DNA from: Tepidimonas sediminis
GTDB lineage: Bacteria; Pseudomonadota; Gammaproteobacteria; Burkholderiales; Burkholderiaceae_C
Reading direction: 5' to 3'
NCBI RefSeq assembly: GCF_007556605.1
Contig: NZ_VJND01000001.1
Location: 310,001 to 374,000 of the forward strand
Length of the DNA: 64,000 nt
Part shown: in pieces, positions 23,357 to 33,239 of the stretch
Layout: each line of letters begins with the position of its first letter
How positions within the stretch are numbered: the first letter of the stretch is position 1
The notes under the pieces: generated by a model
What the model was told of the DNA's origin: nothing
The model's database searches: none
Seen by the model: the letters and a program-made list of their open reading frames with translations, nothing else
Made by a program: the position numbers and the translations under genes

Positions 23357-24168
23357 GGCTCGCCGATCGGCCGCCATCCCTGGCGGGCATAGAAGCCGAC
23401 CGCGGTGCGCTGGGCGCTCAAGCGCAGCGTGTGGTCGCCGCGCCCGCGCGCAGCCTGCACCAGCGCCTGCAGCACCCGCGCGCCGACGCCAGCGCCGCGC
23501 AGCGCGCGGTGCACCGCCATGCGGCCGATCTTGCCGACGCCGGGCTCGTCGGTGCGCAGCAGCCGACCGGTGCCCACCGCCTGCCCGAGCGCGTTGACGG
23601 CCACCGCGTGCAGCGCGTCGGCATCGGCCTCGTCCCACTCCTCGTGTTCCGGGATGCCCTGCTCTTCGACGAACACCGCGCGGCGCAGCGGCGCGGCCAG
23701 CGCCTGCAGGCGCGACCACGGCCCGGTCTCCAGGCGCAGCACGTCATCGCCGGCCTCGAAACGCTCGAACAGCTCGCGCAGCACCGCTGGCACCGGCTGC
23801 GCCACGTGGGCGCCGAGGTCGACGAACACGTAGACGATCTCCGCGGTCACCAGCGCGCGTTCGCCGCGGAACAGCGCACCGGTCATCGTCCACGACGTGC
23901 GGCCGATGCGCTCGCAGCGCAGGCCCACCTCCAGCTCGTCGTCCAGGCGGGCCGGCGCGGCATACTCGAGCGTGGCCTTGCGCACCACCGGCTCGCCGCC
24001 CAGCCGCGCCATCGCCTCGACGTATGGCAGGCCAAGCCGGCGCCAGTATTCGGTGACGCCGACATCGAAGTAGGTCAGGTAGTGGGCGTTGAAGACGATG
24101 CCCTGCAGGTCCACCTCGGACCAGCGCACGCGCAGGCGGTGCAGGCAGCGGAACTCGTGGCGTCGCAT
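23299..24168 (-). CDS. Thioesterase (YbgC/4HBT)-GNAT acetyltransferase fusion protein
   Basis: 289 residues with two domains. Residues 1-140 form a hot-dog acyl-CoA thioesterase with the motif VRWSEVDLQGIVFNAHYLTYFDV, including the catalytic-position Asp. Residues ~150-289 form a GNAT N-acetyltransferase of the ElaA type: RRAVFVEEQGIPEHEEWDEAD, GRLLR, then the acetyl-CoA loop RMAVHRALRGAGVGARVLQALV. Both active regions look intact. Free-standing versions of each domain are common; physical fusion suggests a joint role in acyl/acetyl-CoA handling. The 3' end overlaps the convergent NRDE gene by 58 bases. Confidence 0.9.
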   Translation of the reverse strand: MRRHEFRCLHRLRVRWSEVDLQGIVFNAHYLTYFDVGVTEYWRRLGLPYVEAMARLGGEPVVRKATLEYAAPARLDDELEVGLRCERIGRTSWTMTGALFRGERALVTAEIVYVFVDLGAHVAQPVPAVLRELFERFEAGDDVLRLETGPWSRLQALAAPLRRAVFVEEQGIPEHEEWDEADADALHAVAVNALGQAVGTGRLLRTDEPGVGKIGRMAVHRALRGAGVGARVLQALVQAARGRGDHTLRLSAQRTAVGFYARQGWRPIGEPHEEVGIPHQWMERRLTDA

Positions 24169-24220
24169 GGCAGCTTCTGGGACAATCGCGGGCCTGCATT
24201 GTCACCCCTGCGAGCCCCGG

Positions 24221-26233
24221 ATGCTGCCCCACCAGATTGAACTGCTGTCGCCCGCGCGCGACGCCGACATCGGCATCGAGGCGGTCAACCATGGTGCCGA
24301 CGCGGTCTACATCGGCGGCCCTGGTTTCGGCGCCCGCGCCAACGCGGCCAATCCGCTGCACGAGATCGAGCGCCTGGTGCGCCATGCCCATCGCTACCAC
24401 GCGCGCGTCTTCGTCACGCTCAACACCATCCTGCGCGACGACGAGCTGGAGGCCGCGCGCCGGCTGGCGTGGCAGTGCCACGAGATCGGGGTGGACGCCC
24501 TGATCGTCCAGGACATGGGGTTGCTGGAGCTGGATCTGCCGCCGATCGAGCTGCATGCCAGCACCCAGTGCGACATCCGCACGCCGCAGAAGGCGCGCTT
24601 CCTGCAGGATGTGGGGTTTTCCCAGATCGTGCTGGCGCGCGAACTGACGCTGGAACAGATCGCCGCCATCGACGCGGCGCTGGGCCCGCGTGCGGCGCCG
24701 CAGCGCGCGGTGCTGGAATTCTTCATTCACGGCGCGCTGTGCGTGGCCTACAGCGGCCAGTGCTACGTCAGCCACGCCTACACCGGCCGCAGCGCCAACC
24801 GCGGCGACTGCTCGCAGGCGTGCCGCCTGCCGTGGGAGGTGCGCGATGCGCAGGGACGCATCCTGGCGCGCGACAAGCACGTGCTGTCGATGAAGGACAA
24901 CAACCAGAGCGCCAACCTGCGCGCGCTCATCGACGCCGGCGTGCGCAGCTTCAAGATCGAGGGGCGCTACAAGGACATGGGCTACGTGAAGAACGTCACG
25001 GCCCACTACCGGCGGCTGCTCGACGCCATCCTGGAGGAGCGCCCGGAGCTGGCGCCCTCCTCCAGCGGCCGCTGCACCTGCACCTTCACGCCCGATCCGG
25101 ACCAGAACTTCAACCGCGAGTTCACCGACTACTTCGTGCGCGGGCGTCAGCTCGACATCGGCGCCTTCGACAGCCCGAAGAACCCCGGTCGGCCGATCGG
25201 CTGGGTGGTGCGCGTGGCCGCCGACCACGTCGAGATCGAGACCGACGACCCGGCCACGGAACTGGCCAATGGCGACGGCCTTTGTTACTTCGACGCGCGC
25301 CAGCAGCTGGTCGGCCTGCAGACCAACCGCGTCGAGCGGCTCGGGCCGGGGACGGATGGCGGGGTACGCTGGCGCGTCGAGCCCAAAGACGCGGTCGCCA
25401 CGCTGCGCGACCTCAAGCGCGGCACGCGCGTGCACCGCAACCGCAGCATGGCCTGGGAGCGCCTGCTGCAGAAGAAAAGCGCCGAGCGCCGCATTGGCCT
25501 GCACCTGCGGCTGCACGCCGACGGTGACGACCTGGTGCTCACGCTCACCGACGCCGACGGGCACGGGGCCGAGGCGCGCCTGGCCGGTCCGTTCGAGCCG
25601 GCGCGCGACGCCGAGCGCCATGCTCGCCAGCTGACCGAAAGCCTGACGCGCCTGGGCGAAACGATCTTTGCCGCCGCCTCGGTGGAGCTGGCGCTGCCGG
25701 CGCCGTGGTTCGTGCCGGCCTCGCGCCTCAACGAGCTGCGCCGCGCCGCGGTGCAGGCGCTGCTGGAGGTGCGCGAAGCGGCGCGCCCGCGCGGCCGGCG
25801 CCGCCCGGAACTGCAGCCGCCGGTGCCGTACCCGGACGACGTGCTGACCTACCTCGGCAACGTCTACAACCACAAGGCACGCGACTTCTACGCCCGCCAC
25901 GGCGTGCGCGTCATCGAGGCCGCCTACGAGAGCCACGAGGCGCTGGGCGAGGTCAGCCTGATGATCACCAGGCACTGCGTGCGCTACAGCCTGCACTTGT
26001 GCCCGAAGCAGGCCAAGGGCGTGGCCGGTGTGCAAGGCACGATCCGCGCCGAGCCGCTGACCCTCGAGCACGGCGACCAGCGGCTGACGCTGCGCTTCGA
26101 CTGCAAGCGCTGCGAGATGCACGTGGTCGGGCGGCTGCAGCCGCACGTGCGGCGCCAGCTCCAACAGCAGGTGCGCGAGCAGCCGCTGCGCTTCTACCGC
26201 ACGCGGCCGCTGCCTGCCGCTGCCCGTGCCTGA
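24221..26233 (+). CDS. rlhA: U32-family 23S rRNA 5-hydroxycytidine C2501 synthase (RlhA-type)
   Basis: 670 residues, close to E. coli RlhA (YdcP, ~650) and longer than the short U32 proteins. The opening IELLSPARDADIGIEAVNHGADAVYIGG and the cysteine-rich core HGALCVAYSGQCYVSH...RSANRGDCSQACRLPW (near residues 170-205) are U32 signatures; these cysteines probably bind an Fe-S cluster. DKHVLSMKDN and FKIEGRYK follow, and the C-terminal collagenase-like domain carries LCPKQAKG and CKRCEM. RlhA hydroxylates C2501 of 23S rRNA. TrhP (tRNA U34 hydroxylation) is a related alternative, but the length favours RlhA. ATG 24221 is 52 bases from the divergent fusion gene. Confidence 0.85.
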   Translation: MLPHQIELLSPARDADIGIEAVNHGADAVYIGGPGFGARANAANPLHEIERLVRHAHRYHARVFVTLNTILRDDELEAARRLAWQCHEIGVDALIVQDMGLLELDLPPIELHASTQCDIRTPQKARFLQDVGFSQIVLARELTLEQIAAIDAALGPRAAPQRAVLEFFIHGALCVAYSGQCYVSHAYTGRSANRGDCSQACRLPWEVRDAQGRILARDKHVLSMKDNNQSANLRALIDAGVRSFKIEGRYKDMGYVKNVTAHYRRLLDAILEERPELAPSSSGRCTCTFTPDPDQNFNREFTDYFVRGRQLDIGAFDSPKNPGRPIGWVVRVAADHVEIETDDPATELANGDGLCYFDARQQLVGLQTNRVERLGPGTDGGVRWRVEPKDAVATLRDLKRGTRVHRNRSMAWERLLQKKSAERRIGLHLRLHADGDDLVLTLTDADGHGAEARLAGPFEPARDAERHARQLTESLTRLGETIFAAASVELALPAPWFVPASRLNELRRAAVQALLEVREAARPRGRRRPELQPPVPYPDDVLTYLGNVYNHKARDFYARHGVRVIEAAYESHEALGEVSLMITRHCVRYSLHLCPKQAKGVAGVQGTIRAEPLTLEHGDQRLTLRFDCKRCEMHVVGRLQPHVRRQLQQQVREQPLRFYRTRPLPAAARA

Positions 26234-26239
26234 GCGGCG

Positions 26240-26782
26240 TCAGACGTAGGCGGGCACCGGCATCGGCGTGTGGCGCACGTGCAGCGCCAGCCCCAGGGCA
26301 GCCATGTGATCGCCGTTGCGGCCGAGGATCGCCTGCGCCAGCGGCAGGAAGGTTTCCTCTTCGTAGCGGGCATGGGCACGGTACTGCGACACCAGGGTCT
26401 GCAGGGCCTCGGTGTCGACCTCGAACGCCTGCCCCTTGGCGACCCGCTTCAAGTCCCCCTCGAGCCGCTTCCACAGCGACTCCAGCGCGCGGTGCTCGTC
26501 GGTGAGCCGGCGCACGATGGCCTGCAGGCGTCCGCGCTCCTCGGGGGTGGCGCTGGTCAACACCGCCGGAAACAGCTCACGCTCCTCATCCAGATGGTGC
26601 TCGAAGATGGCCTCGCAGAAGAACTCCACCGAGCATTCGGCCAGCTCGCGCGCGCGGGCGGCCGGCGCCAGCAGTGCCGGCAGTTCCTCCAGGCCGTCGA
26701 GCTTGCGCAGGATGCCGGCGTGGCACTGCGAGAAATCCGCCAGTGGCTGCTGGGCGGCCGGCGTGTCGTCGGGACGGGTCAT
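26240..26782 (-). CDS. Hemerythrin/HHE-domain protein
   Basis: 180 residues, a four-helix-bundle diiron protein. Candidate iron ligands are H21 (QCHAGI), H62/H63 and E67 (FEHHLDEERELFP), H97 (TDEHRAL) and H137/E141 (AHARYEEETFLPLA). Bacterial HHE proteins sense or handle O2, NO or iron, or protect Fe-S clusters from nitrosative damage; the exact role here is unknown. ATG 26782 is preceded by a strong ribosome-binding site (GAGGAG). It lies 99 bases downstream of purL in the same direction, but has its own candidate FNR-family-type promoter in that gap. Confidence 0.88.
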   Translation of the reverse strand: MTRPDDTPAAQQPLADFSQCHAGILRKLDGLEELPALLAPAARARELAECSVEFFCEAIFEHHLDEERELFPAVLTSATPEERGRLQAIVRRLTDEHRALESLWKRLEGDLKRVAKGQAFEVDTEALQTLVSQYRAHARYEEETFLPLAQAILGRNGDHMAALGLALHVRHTPMPVPAYV

Positions 26783-26819
26783 GGGGCCTCCTCGTGTCGA
26801 TTCAGATGAACCTCGCCGA

Positions 26820-26860
26820 AGTCTAGACCGGTGCAACTCGACGGCCTTGACCCCGGTCAA
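26820..26860 (-). promoter_or_regulatory. Candidate FNR/DNR-family-activated promoter for the hemerythrin gene
   Basis: A perfect dyad TTGAC-N4-GTCAA lies at 26847-26860 and extends to 8-base arms (26845-26862). This is the half-site pattern used by FNR/DNR/NNR-type regulators. A -10-like TAGACT on the minus strand occupies 26820-26825. The distance between the dyad centre and the -10 centre is 31 bases, which is what a class II activated promoter (site at -41.5) requires. The start codon is about 30 bases beyond the implied transcription start. The regulator itself is not in the window. Confidence 0.55.
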
Positions 26861-26881
26861 GGCACCGCCGCCCCGCCCCCG

Positions 26882-29800
26882 TCAGCCTACCCAGCGACGC
26901 GCGTTGCGGAACATGCGCATCCAGGGGCTGAACGCCGCCACGCCGCCGCTGACGCCGAGGTCCGTCCAGCTCAGCTGCGCGTTGCGGAACACCCGCTCGG
27001 GGTGCGGCATCATCGCGGTGAAGCGCCCGTCCGGCGTCGTGACCGCGGTGATGCCGCCCGGGCTGCCGTTCGGGTTGAGCGGGTAGGTTTCGGTCGGCTG
27101 ACCGTGATGATCGACGTAGCGCAGGGCGACGAGGACCTGCTCGCGGTCGCCCCGCTGGCCGAAGTTCGCGTAGCCCTCGCCGTGCGCCACCGCGATCGGC
27201 AGCCGGCTGCCGGCCATGCCCTGGAAAAAGAGGCTGGGCGAGTCGGTCACCTCCACCAGCGACAGTCGCGCCTCGAAGCGCTCGCTGACGTTGGTGGTGA
27301 AGCGTGGCCAGTGCTCGGCGCCCGGGATGATCGAGGCCAGCTCGGCAAACATCTGGCAGCCGTTGCACACGCCCAAGCCGAACGTATCGGGCCGCGCGAA
27401 GAAGGCGGCGAACTGCTGCGACAGCTCGGGGTGGAAGGTGATCGAGCGCGCCCAGCCGACGCCCGCGCCCAGCGTGTCGCCATAGCTGAAGCCGCCGCAG
27501 GCCACCAGCCCCTGAAAGCCGGCGAGCTGGGTGCGCCCGGCCAGCAAGTCGGTCATGTGCACGTCCACCGCCTCAAAGCCGGCGGCGTCGAACGCGTAAG
27601 CCATCTCGACATGCGAGTTGACGCCCTGCTCGCGCAGGATCGCCACGCGCGGCCGCGTCATGTTCAGGTACGGGGCCGCGATATCCTCGCCCGGATCGAA
27701 GGTGAGCGCCACGTGCAGGCCGGGGTCGTCGGTGCGCGCCACGGCGGCGTGTTCGGCATCGGCGCAGTCGGGATGGTCGCGCTCACGGCAGATGCGCCAG
27801 CTGACCTCGTCCCACGCGGCCAGCAGCTCCGACAGCGGTGCGCCGAAGATGCACTGCGCGTCGCGCCAGATGGTGAGCTCCCCCTTGCCGAGGTCGATCG
27901 GGCTGGAGGTCGGGCGCGTCTTGCCGACGACGTGGCTGCAGGCGCCCAGCCCATGCTGCCGCAGCAGCGCCAGCGTCTCGTCGCGCTGCGAGGCCCGCAC
28001 CTGCAGCACCACGCCCAGCTCCTCGCTGAACAGCGCACGCAGGGTGCGCTCGTGGCGCCGCGGGCCGACCTGCTGCGCCCAGTTCTTGGCGTCGCCGACG
28101 TCGGCGCGGCTGTCGGCGATGCCGTCGCCCTCGGTGACGAGCAGATCGACGTTGAGCGCCACGCCCACCCGACCCGCGAACGCCATCTCGGCCACGCAGG
28201 CCAGCAGCCCGCCGTCGCTGCGGTCGTGGTAGGCCAGCAGCAGCCCGCGCGCGCGCAGCGCGTTGACCGCCTGCACCACCCGCACCAGATCCTGCGCATC
28301 GTCCAGGTCCGGCACCGCGCCGCCGGCCTGTTCGTACGCCTGCGCCAGGATCGAGCCGCCCATGCGGTCGCGCCCGCGCCCCAGATCGACCAGGATCAGC
28401 ACGGTTTCCTCGTCGCGCGCGAGCTGGGGCGTCAGCGTGCCGCGCACGTCGTCCAGCGTCGCGAACGCCGACACGATCAGGCTGACCGGCGCCACCACCT
28501 TGCGCGGCTGGCCATCGGCGCCGGTCCACTGCGTGCGCATCGACAGGCTGTCCTTGCCCACTGGAATGCTGACGCCGAGCTGCGGGCACAGCTCCAGCCC
28601 CACCGCCTTGACGGTGTCGTAGAGCGCGGCGTCCTCGCCCGGCTCGCCGCAGGCGGCCATCCAGTTGGCCGAGAGCTTGACGCGCGGCAGCTCGATCGGC
28701 GCGGCCAGCAGGTTCAGGATCGCCTCGGCCACCGCCATGCGGCCGGAGGCCGGCGCGTCCAGCGCCGCCAGCGGCGTGCGCTCGCCCATCGCCATGGCCT
28801 CGCCGGCCAGGCCGCGGTAATCGGCCAGCGTCACCGCGCAGTCGGCCACCGGCACCTGCCAGGGACCGACCATCTGGTCACGGTGCGTCAGCCCGCCGAC
28901 GGTGCGGTCGCCGATGGTGATCAGGAAGCGCTTGCTGGCCACCGTGGGATGGCGCAGCACGCGCAGCACCGCCTCGCGCAGGTCGATGCCAGCGCCGTCG
29001 AAGGGGGCGGCCACGCGGTGCACGCGCCGGACCTCGCGCCGCATGCGCGGCGGCTTGCCCAGCAGTACCTCCAGCGGCATGTCCACCGGGTTGGCCTGGT
29101 CGGCTGCGGTGGCCTGCGGGTCGTGCACCACCAGCCGCGTCTCCTCGGTGGCCACGCCCACCACCGCCAGCGGGCAGCGCTCGCGCGCGCACAGCGCCTG
29201 CAGGCGCGGCAGCGCCTCGGGGGCCACCGCCAGCACGTAGCGCTCCTGGCTCTCGTTGCACCAGATTTCCTTCGGCGCCAGGCCGGTCTCCTCCAGCGGG
29301 ATCGCGCGCAGGTCGAAGCGCGCGCCGCGCCCGGCGTCGTGCACCAGCTCGGGAAAGGCGTTGGACAACCCTCCGGCACCGACGTCGTGGATCGCCAGGA
29401 TCGGGTTGTCCGCGCCGAGCGCCCAGCACTGGTTGATGACCTCCTGGGCGCGGCGCTGGATCTCGGGATTGCCGCGCTGGACGGAGTCGAAGTCCAGCTC
29501 GGCGCTGTTGGCGCCGGTGGCCATCGAGCTGGCCGCCCCGCCGCCCATGCCGATGCGCATGCCGGGCCCGCCGAGCTGCACCAGCAGCGTGCCGGCGGGG
29601 AACACCACCTTGTGCGTCTGCTGGGCGTCGATCGTGCCGAGCCCCCCCGCGATCATGATCGGCTTGTGATAGCCACGCTGCACCGCATCGACGTCGGTGA
29701 CGACGCGCTGTTCATATTCACGGAAGTAGCCCAGCAGGTTCGGGCGGCCGAACTCGTTGTTGAAGGCGGCCCCGCCGAGCGGACCCTCGATCATGATCTG

Positions 29801-30937
29801 CAGCGGGCTGGCGATGTGCGCCGGCTTGCCGTCGGGCTGGTCCGCCAGCCCACCCCAAAGGCGCGAGACCGAAAAGCCGGTCAGCCCGGCCTTGGGCCGC
29901 GCGCCGCGACCGGTGGCGCCCTCGTCGCGGATCTCGCCGCCGGCGCCCGTGGCCGCGCCCGGAAACGGTGAGATCGCCGTCGGGTGGTTGTGCGTCTCCA
30001 CCTTCATCAGCACGTGCTGCAGGCCCTCGACGCGGCGGTACGCCGGGCTGTGCGTGCCGTCGCCGCTGGCCACGAAGCGCTCGGCCACGTGACCCTGCAT
30101 GATCGCGGCGTTGTCGGCGTAGGCGACGATGGTGCGGTGCGGCGCGCGCTGGTGCGTGTGGCGGATCATGCCGAACAGGCTCAGCGGCTGCTCGACGCCG
30201 TCGATGACGAACTGCGCGTTGAAGATCTTGTGCCGGCAGTGCTCGCTGTTGGCCTGCGCGAACATCATCAGCTCGACGTCGCTCGGGTTGCGCCCCAGCC
30301 GCCCGAACGCCTCCACCAGGTAGTCGATCTCGTCGTCGGCCAGCGCCAGGCCCCAGGCGCGGTTGGCCTCTTCCAGCGCCGCGCGACCGCGCCCCAGCAC
30401 GTCGACGCGCTCCAGCGCCGCGGCCTGAAGCGGCGAGAACAGCGCCGCGGCCGAGGCGACATCGGGCCAGACGCTTTCGGTCATGCGGTCGTGCAGCAGC
30501 GCCGCGCACGCCTGCCAGGCCGTCTCGTCCAGTGCGGCGCCGCGCCCGGCCAGCCGCTGCAGCGTGCCCGTCTCCAGCGTCAGCCAGTATTCCGTCACGC
30601 GCTCGACGCGCCGCGCCACCAGGCCGCAGTTGCGCGCGATGTCGGTGGCCTTGGACGCCCAGGGCGACACCGTGCCGAGCCGTGGCGAAACCACGATGCG
30701 CACGCCCTCGGTCGGCCCGCGGTAGGGCTCGCCATAGGTCAGCAGCGCCTGCCAGCGCTGGCGCTGCGCCTCGTCAAGCGGCGCCTCGGTGGCCACCAGG
30801 TGCACGTGCCGCGCCGCCAGCGCGCGGATGCGCGCATCCACCGCCTGCAGCCGCGGCAGCAGCTGGCGGGCCCGGAAGTGGCCGAGCGCGTCGGCCCCGG
30901 CGAAAGTGGCGATGTGAACGGCGGGCGTGGCGGTCAT
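26882..30937 (-). CDS. purL: Phosphoribosylformylglycinamidine synthase (PurL, large fused form)
   Basis: 1351 residues, the single-chain form typical of beta- and gammaproteobacteria. It converts FGAR to FGAM with glutamine and ATP. The N-terminal domain is followed by the two AIRS-like synthetase halves (for example [29 protein letters not shown], then [21 protein letters not shown]). The C-terminal glutaminase domain has its catalytic cysteine in [14 protein letters not shown] and the late His/Glu in [11 protein letters not shown]. All domains are intact. ATG 30937 was chosen; the frame stays open upstream to 31096 without conserved sequence. Confidence 0.97.
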   Translation of the reverse strand: MTATPAVHIATFAGADALGHFRARQLLPRLQAVDARIRALAARHVHLVATEAPLDEAQRQRWQALLTYGEPYRGPTEGVRIVVSPRLGTVSPWASKATDIARNCGLVARRVERVTEYWLTLETGTLQRLAGRGAALDETAWQACAALLHDRMTESVWPDVASAAALFSPLQAAALERVDVLGRGRAALEEANRAWGLALADDEIDYLVEAFGRLGRNPSDVELMMFAQANSEHCRHKIFNAQFVIDGVEQPLSLFGMIRHTHQRAPHRTIVAYADNAAIMQGHVAERFVASGDGTHSPAYRRVEGLQHVLMKVETHNHPTAISPFPGAATGAGGEIRDEGATGRGARPKAGLTGFSVSRLWGGLADQPDGKPAHIASPLQIMIEGPLGGAAFNNEFGRPNLLGYFREYEQRVVTDVDAVQRGYHKPIMIAGGLGTIDAQQTHKVVFPAGTLLVQLGGPGMRIGMGGGAASSMATGANSAELDFDSVQRGNPEIQRRAQEVINQCWALGADNPILAIHDVGAGGLSNAFPELVHDAGRGARFDLRAIPLEETGLAPKEIWCNESQERYVLAVAPEALPRLQALCARERCPLAVVGVATEETRLVVHDPQATAADQANPVDMPLEVLLGKPPRMRREVRRVHRVAAPFDGAGIDLREAVLRVLRHPTVASKRFLITIGDRTVGGLTHRDQMVGPWQVPVADCAVTLADYRGLAGEAMAMGERTPLAALDAPASGRMAVAEAILNLLAAPIELPRVKLSANWMAACGEPGEDAALYDTVKAVGLELCPQLGVSIPVGKDSLSMRTQWTGADGQPRKVVAPVSLIVSAFATLDDVRGTLTPQLARDEETVLILVDLGRGRDRMGGSILAQAYEQAGGAVPDLDDAQDLVRVVQAVNALRARGLLLAYHDRSDGGLLACVAEMAFAGRVGVALNVDLLVTEGDGIADSRADVGDAKNWAQQVGPRRHERTLRALFSEELGVVLQVRASQRDETLALLRQHGLGACSHVVGKTRPTSSPIDLGKGELTIWRDAQCIFGAPLSELLAAWDEVSWRICRERDHPDCADAEHAAVARTDDPGLHVALTFDPGEDIAAPYLNMTRPRVAILREQGVNSHVEMAYAFDAAGFEAVDVHMTDLLAGRTQLAGFQGLVACGGFSYGDTLGAGVGWARSITFHPELSQQFAAFFARPDTFGLGVCNGCQMFAELASIIPGAEHWPRFTTNVSERFEARLSLVEVTDSPSLFFQGMAGSRLPIAVAHGEGYANFGQRGDREQVLVALRYVDHHGQPTETYPLNPNGSPGGITAVTTPDGRFTAMMPHPERVFRNAQLSWTDLGVSGGVAAFSPWMRMFRNARRWVG

Positions 30938-31155
30938 GACGGTGCGTTGGGCGGGCGCAGGGGTGCGAACGGCCCGGATTCTACCGGGGGCATCACCGCG
31001 GCCTTCCCTGCGCCGCGGCCGCGTTTCATCTTGGGCTGCTGCCGGCTTGGCCCTGTCCGCTTCAGGGTTTGTCCGGGGGAATGCAGGCGCGAACATGCAT
31101 TATCCTGCATACACCGATCCCCGCACCGTTTCCAACCGAAAAGGAGTTCCGCACC

Positions 31156-32343
31156 ATGATTTCCCGCCGAGTCGTCCTGACGCGCAGCGCCGCCGCGGTC
31201 GGCACCGCCGCCACCGGGCTGCTGCTGCCCGAGATCCTGCGCGCCCAGTCGTCCCGCGTGCGCATCGGCTTCATGTTGCCGTACACCGGCACGTTCGCGC
31301 AGCTCGGCGTAGCGATCGAGAACGGCGTGCGCATGGCGCTGGAGGAGGCCGGCAGCAAGCTGGCCGGACGTGAAATCGAGTTCTACAAGGTCGACGACGA
31401 GGCCAACCCGGCCAAGGGGGTGGAAAACGCCACCCGGCTGGTGCAGCGCGACAAGGTCGACGTGCTGATCGGCACCGTGCACTCCGGGGTGCAGATGGGC
31501 ATCCACAAGGTGGCGCGCGAAACGGGCGTGCTCAACCTCAACCCGAACGCCGGCGCGCACATCACCACGCGCCAGCAGTGCGCGCCCAACGTCTTCCGCA
31601 CCAGCTTCACCAACGCGCAGCCGACGCTGGCGCTGGGCCGGCCGATGGTGGAGCGCGGCCACAAGCGTGCGGTGTGGATCACGTGGAACTACGCCGCCGG
31701 CGAAGAAGCCTTCGAGGGTTTCGAGCAGAGCTACACCGCCGCCGGCGGCACCATCGTCAAGAAGCTCGGTCTGCCCTTCCCCAACGTCGAGTTCCAGGCC
31801 CTGCTGACCGAGATCGCCGCGCTCAAGCCCGATGCGGTGGCCTGCTTCTTCGCCGGCGGCGGCGCGGCCAAGTTCCTGCGCGACTACGCCGCCGCCGGCC
31901 TCAACCGCAGCATCCAGCTCTACGGTTCAGGCTTCCTGACCGAAGGCGTGCTGGAGGCGGCCGGGGACGCCGCCGAGGGCGTCATCACCACGTTGCACTA
32001 CAGCGACGCGCTGGATACTCCGCGCAACAGGCAGTTCCGCCTGAACTACGCCAAGACCTTCAAGCTGCAGCCCGACGTCTACGCCGTGCAGGGTTACGAC
32101 ACCGGGCTGCTGCTGCTGCACGGCGCCAAGGCGGTCGGCGGCGACCTGTCCAACAAGAAGGCCCTCTACGCGGCGCTGGAGGGCGCCGTCATCGACAGCC
32201 CGCGCGGCCAGTGGCGCATGAGCAAGGCGCACAACCCGATCCAGGACATCTACCTGCGCCAGGTGCGCGGGCGCGAGAACAAGGTGATCGGCATCGCCGC
32301 CAAGGCGCTCGAGGATCCCGGCACCGGTTGCCGCATGGGTTGA
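31156..32343 (+). CDS. Liv-type ABC transporter substrate-binding protein
   Basis: 395-residue periplasmic binding protein of the branched-chain-amino-acid/amide family (LivK-like). The N-terminus carries a probable Tat signal (ISRRVVLTRSAAAVGTA) cleaved near LRAQ. The mature start RVRIGFMLPYTGTFAQLG is typical, as are NGVRMALEEAG and AVQGYDTGLLLLHGA. The ligand may be an amino acid, urea, an amide or an aromatic acid; sequence alone does not decide. A good AAAGGAG ribosome-binding site precedes ATG 31156. It heads a five-gene operon with livH, livM, livG and livF, divergent from purL. Confidence 0.9.
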   Translation: MISRRVVLTRSAAAVGTAATGLLLPEILRAQSSRVRIGFMLPYTGTFAQLGVAIENGVRMALEEAGSKLAGREIEFYKVDDEANPAKGVENATRLVQRDKVDVLIGTVHSGVQMGIHKVARETGVLNLNPNAGAHITTRQQCAPNVFRTSFTNAQPTLALGRPMVERGHKRAVWITWNYAAGEEAFEGFEQSYTAAGGTIVKKLGLPFPNVEFQALLTEIAALKPDAVACFFAGGGAAKFLRDYAAAGLNRSIQLYGSGFLTEGVLEAAGDAAEGVITTLHYSDALDTPRNRQFRLNYAKTFKLQPDVYAVQGYDTGLLLLHGAKAVGGDLSNKKALYAALEGAVIDSPRGQWRMSKAHNPIQDIYLRQVRGRENKVIGIAAKALEDPGTGCRMG

Positions 32344-32364
32344 AGCACCGCCGACGCCACCGTC

Positions 32365-33228
32365 ATGGATCTGGCCAACGTTCTGATTCAGCTGCTCAAC
32401 GGCATCCAGTACGGGCTGCTGCTGTTCATGCTGGCCGCCGGGCTGACGCTGATCTTCGGCATCATGGGTGTGGTCAACCTCGCCCACGGCAGCTTCTACA
32501 TGCTGGGCGCCTACCTCGCGTGGTGGCTGGTGGCTCGGCTCGACAGCCTGCCGCTGGCCATCGCGCTGGGGGCGGTGCTGGCATTGGCGCTGGGCTGGCT
32601 GCTGGAGCGAGCGCTGTTTCGCCATCTGTACCACCGCGACCACCTCGATCAGGTGCTGCTGACCTTCGGCCTCATCTACCTGTTCGAGGAGGTGCGCTCG
32701 CTGCTGTGGGGAGATGACGTGCACGCCGTGCCGGTGCCGGCGCTGCTGGACGGCTCGATCGCGTTGACCGACACGCTGGCCTACCCGGTCTACCGCCTCC
32801 TCGTGATGGGCGTGTGCGTGCTGCTGGCGCTGGCGCTGTACCTGCTCATCACCCGTACGCGTCTGGGCATGCGCATCCGCGCCGGGGCGTTCAACCGCGA
32901 GATGGCCGAGGCGCTGGGCGTCAACATCCGCCTCGTGCACGGTGTGGTGTTCGCGGTCGGGGTGGCACTGGCCGTCGTGGCCGGCATGATCGCCGCGCCG
33001 CTTTCCAGCGTCTACCCCAACATGGGCGCACCCGTGCTCATCATGTGCTTCGTCGTCGTGGTCATCGGCGGCATCGGCTCGGTGCGCGGGGCGTTCGTCG
33101 CCGCGTTGATGGTCGGTCTGGTGGATACGTTCGGCAAGGTGCTGCTGCCGCAGATCGCCAGCATGCTGACCTACATGCTGATGGCTGCCGTCCTGCTCTA
33201 CCGGCCGGAAGGCCTCTTCAAGCCCTGA
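32365..33228 (+). CDS. livH: Liv-type ABC transporter permease LivH
   Basis: 287-residue membrane protein with about eight helices. The segment GIQYGLLLFMLAAGLTLIFGIMGVVNLAHGSFYMLGAY is the LivH hallmark, and the coupling loop lies around RAGAFNREMAEALGVNIRLV. It forms the translocation channel with LivM. It starts 21 bases after the binding-protein stop and ends 11 bases before livM. Confidence 0.94.
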   Translation: MDLANVLIQLLNGIQYGLLLFMLAAGLTLIFGIMGVVNLAHGSFYMLGAYLAWWLVARLDSLPLAIALGAVLALALGWLLERALFRHLYHRDHLDQVLLTFGLIYLFEEVRSLLWGDDVHAVPVPALLDGSIALTDTLAYPVYRLLVMGVCVLLALALYLLITRTRLGMRIRAGAFNREMAEALGVNIRLVHGVVFAVGVALAVVAGMIAAPLSSVYPNMGAPVLIMCFVVVVIGGIGSVRGAFVAALMVGLVDTFGKVLLPQIASMLTYMLMAAVLLYRPEGLFKP

Positions 33229-33239
33229 CGGAGCTCCCC

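Noticed and set aside
26845-26862. Palindrome after purL as an intrinsic terminator
   Set aside because: Stem of 8 with a 2-base loop and no following T run; position and sequence fit a regulator-binding site better.
26831-29971. 1046-codon plus-strand open frame opposite purL
   Set aside because: Antisense of purL; no domain and biased composition.
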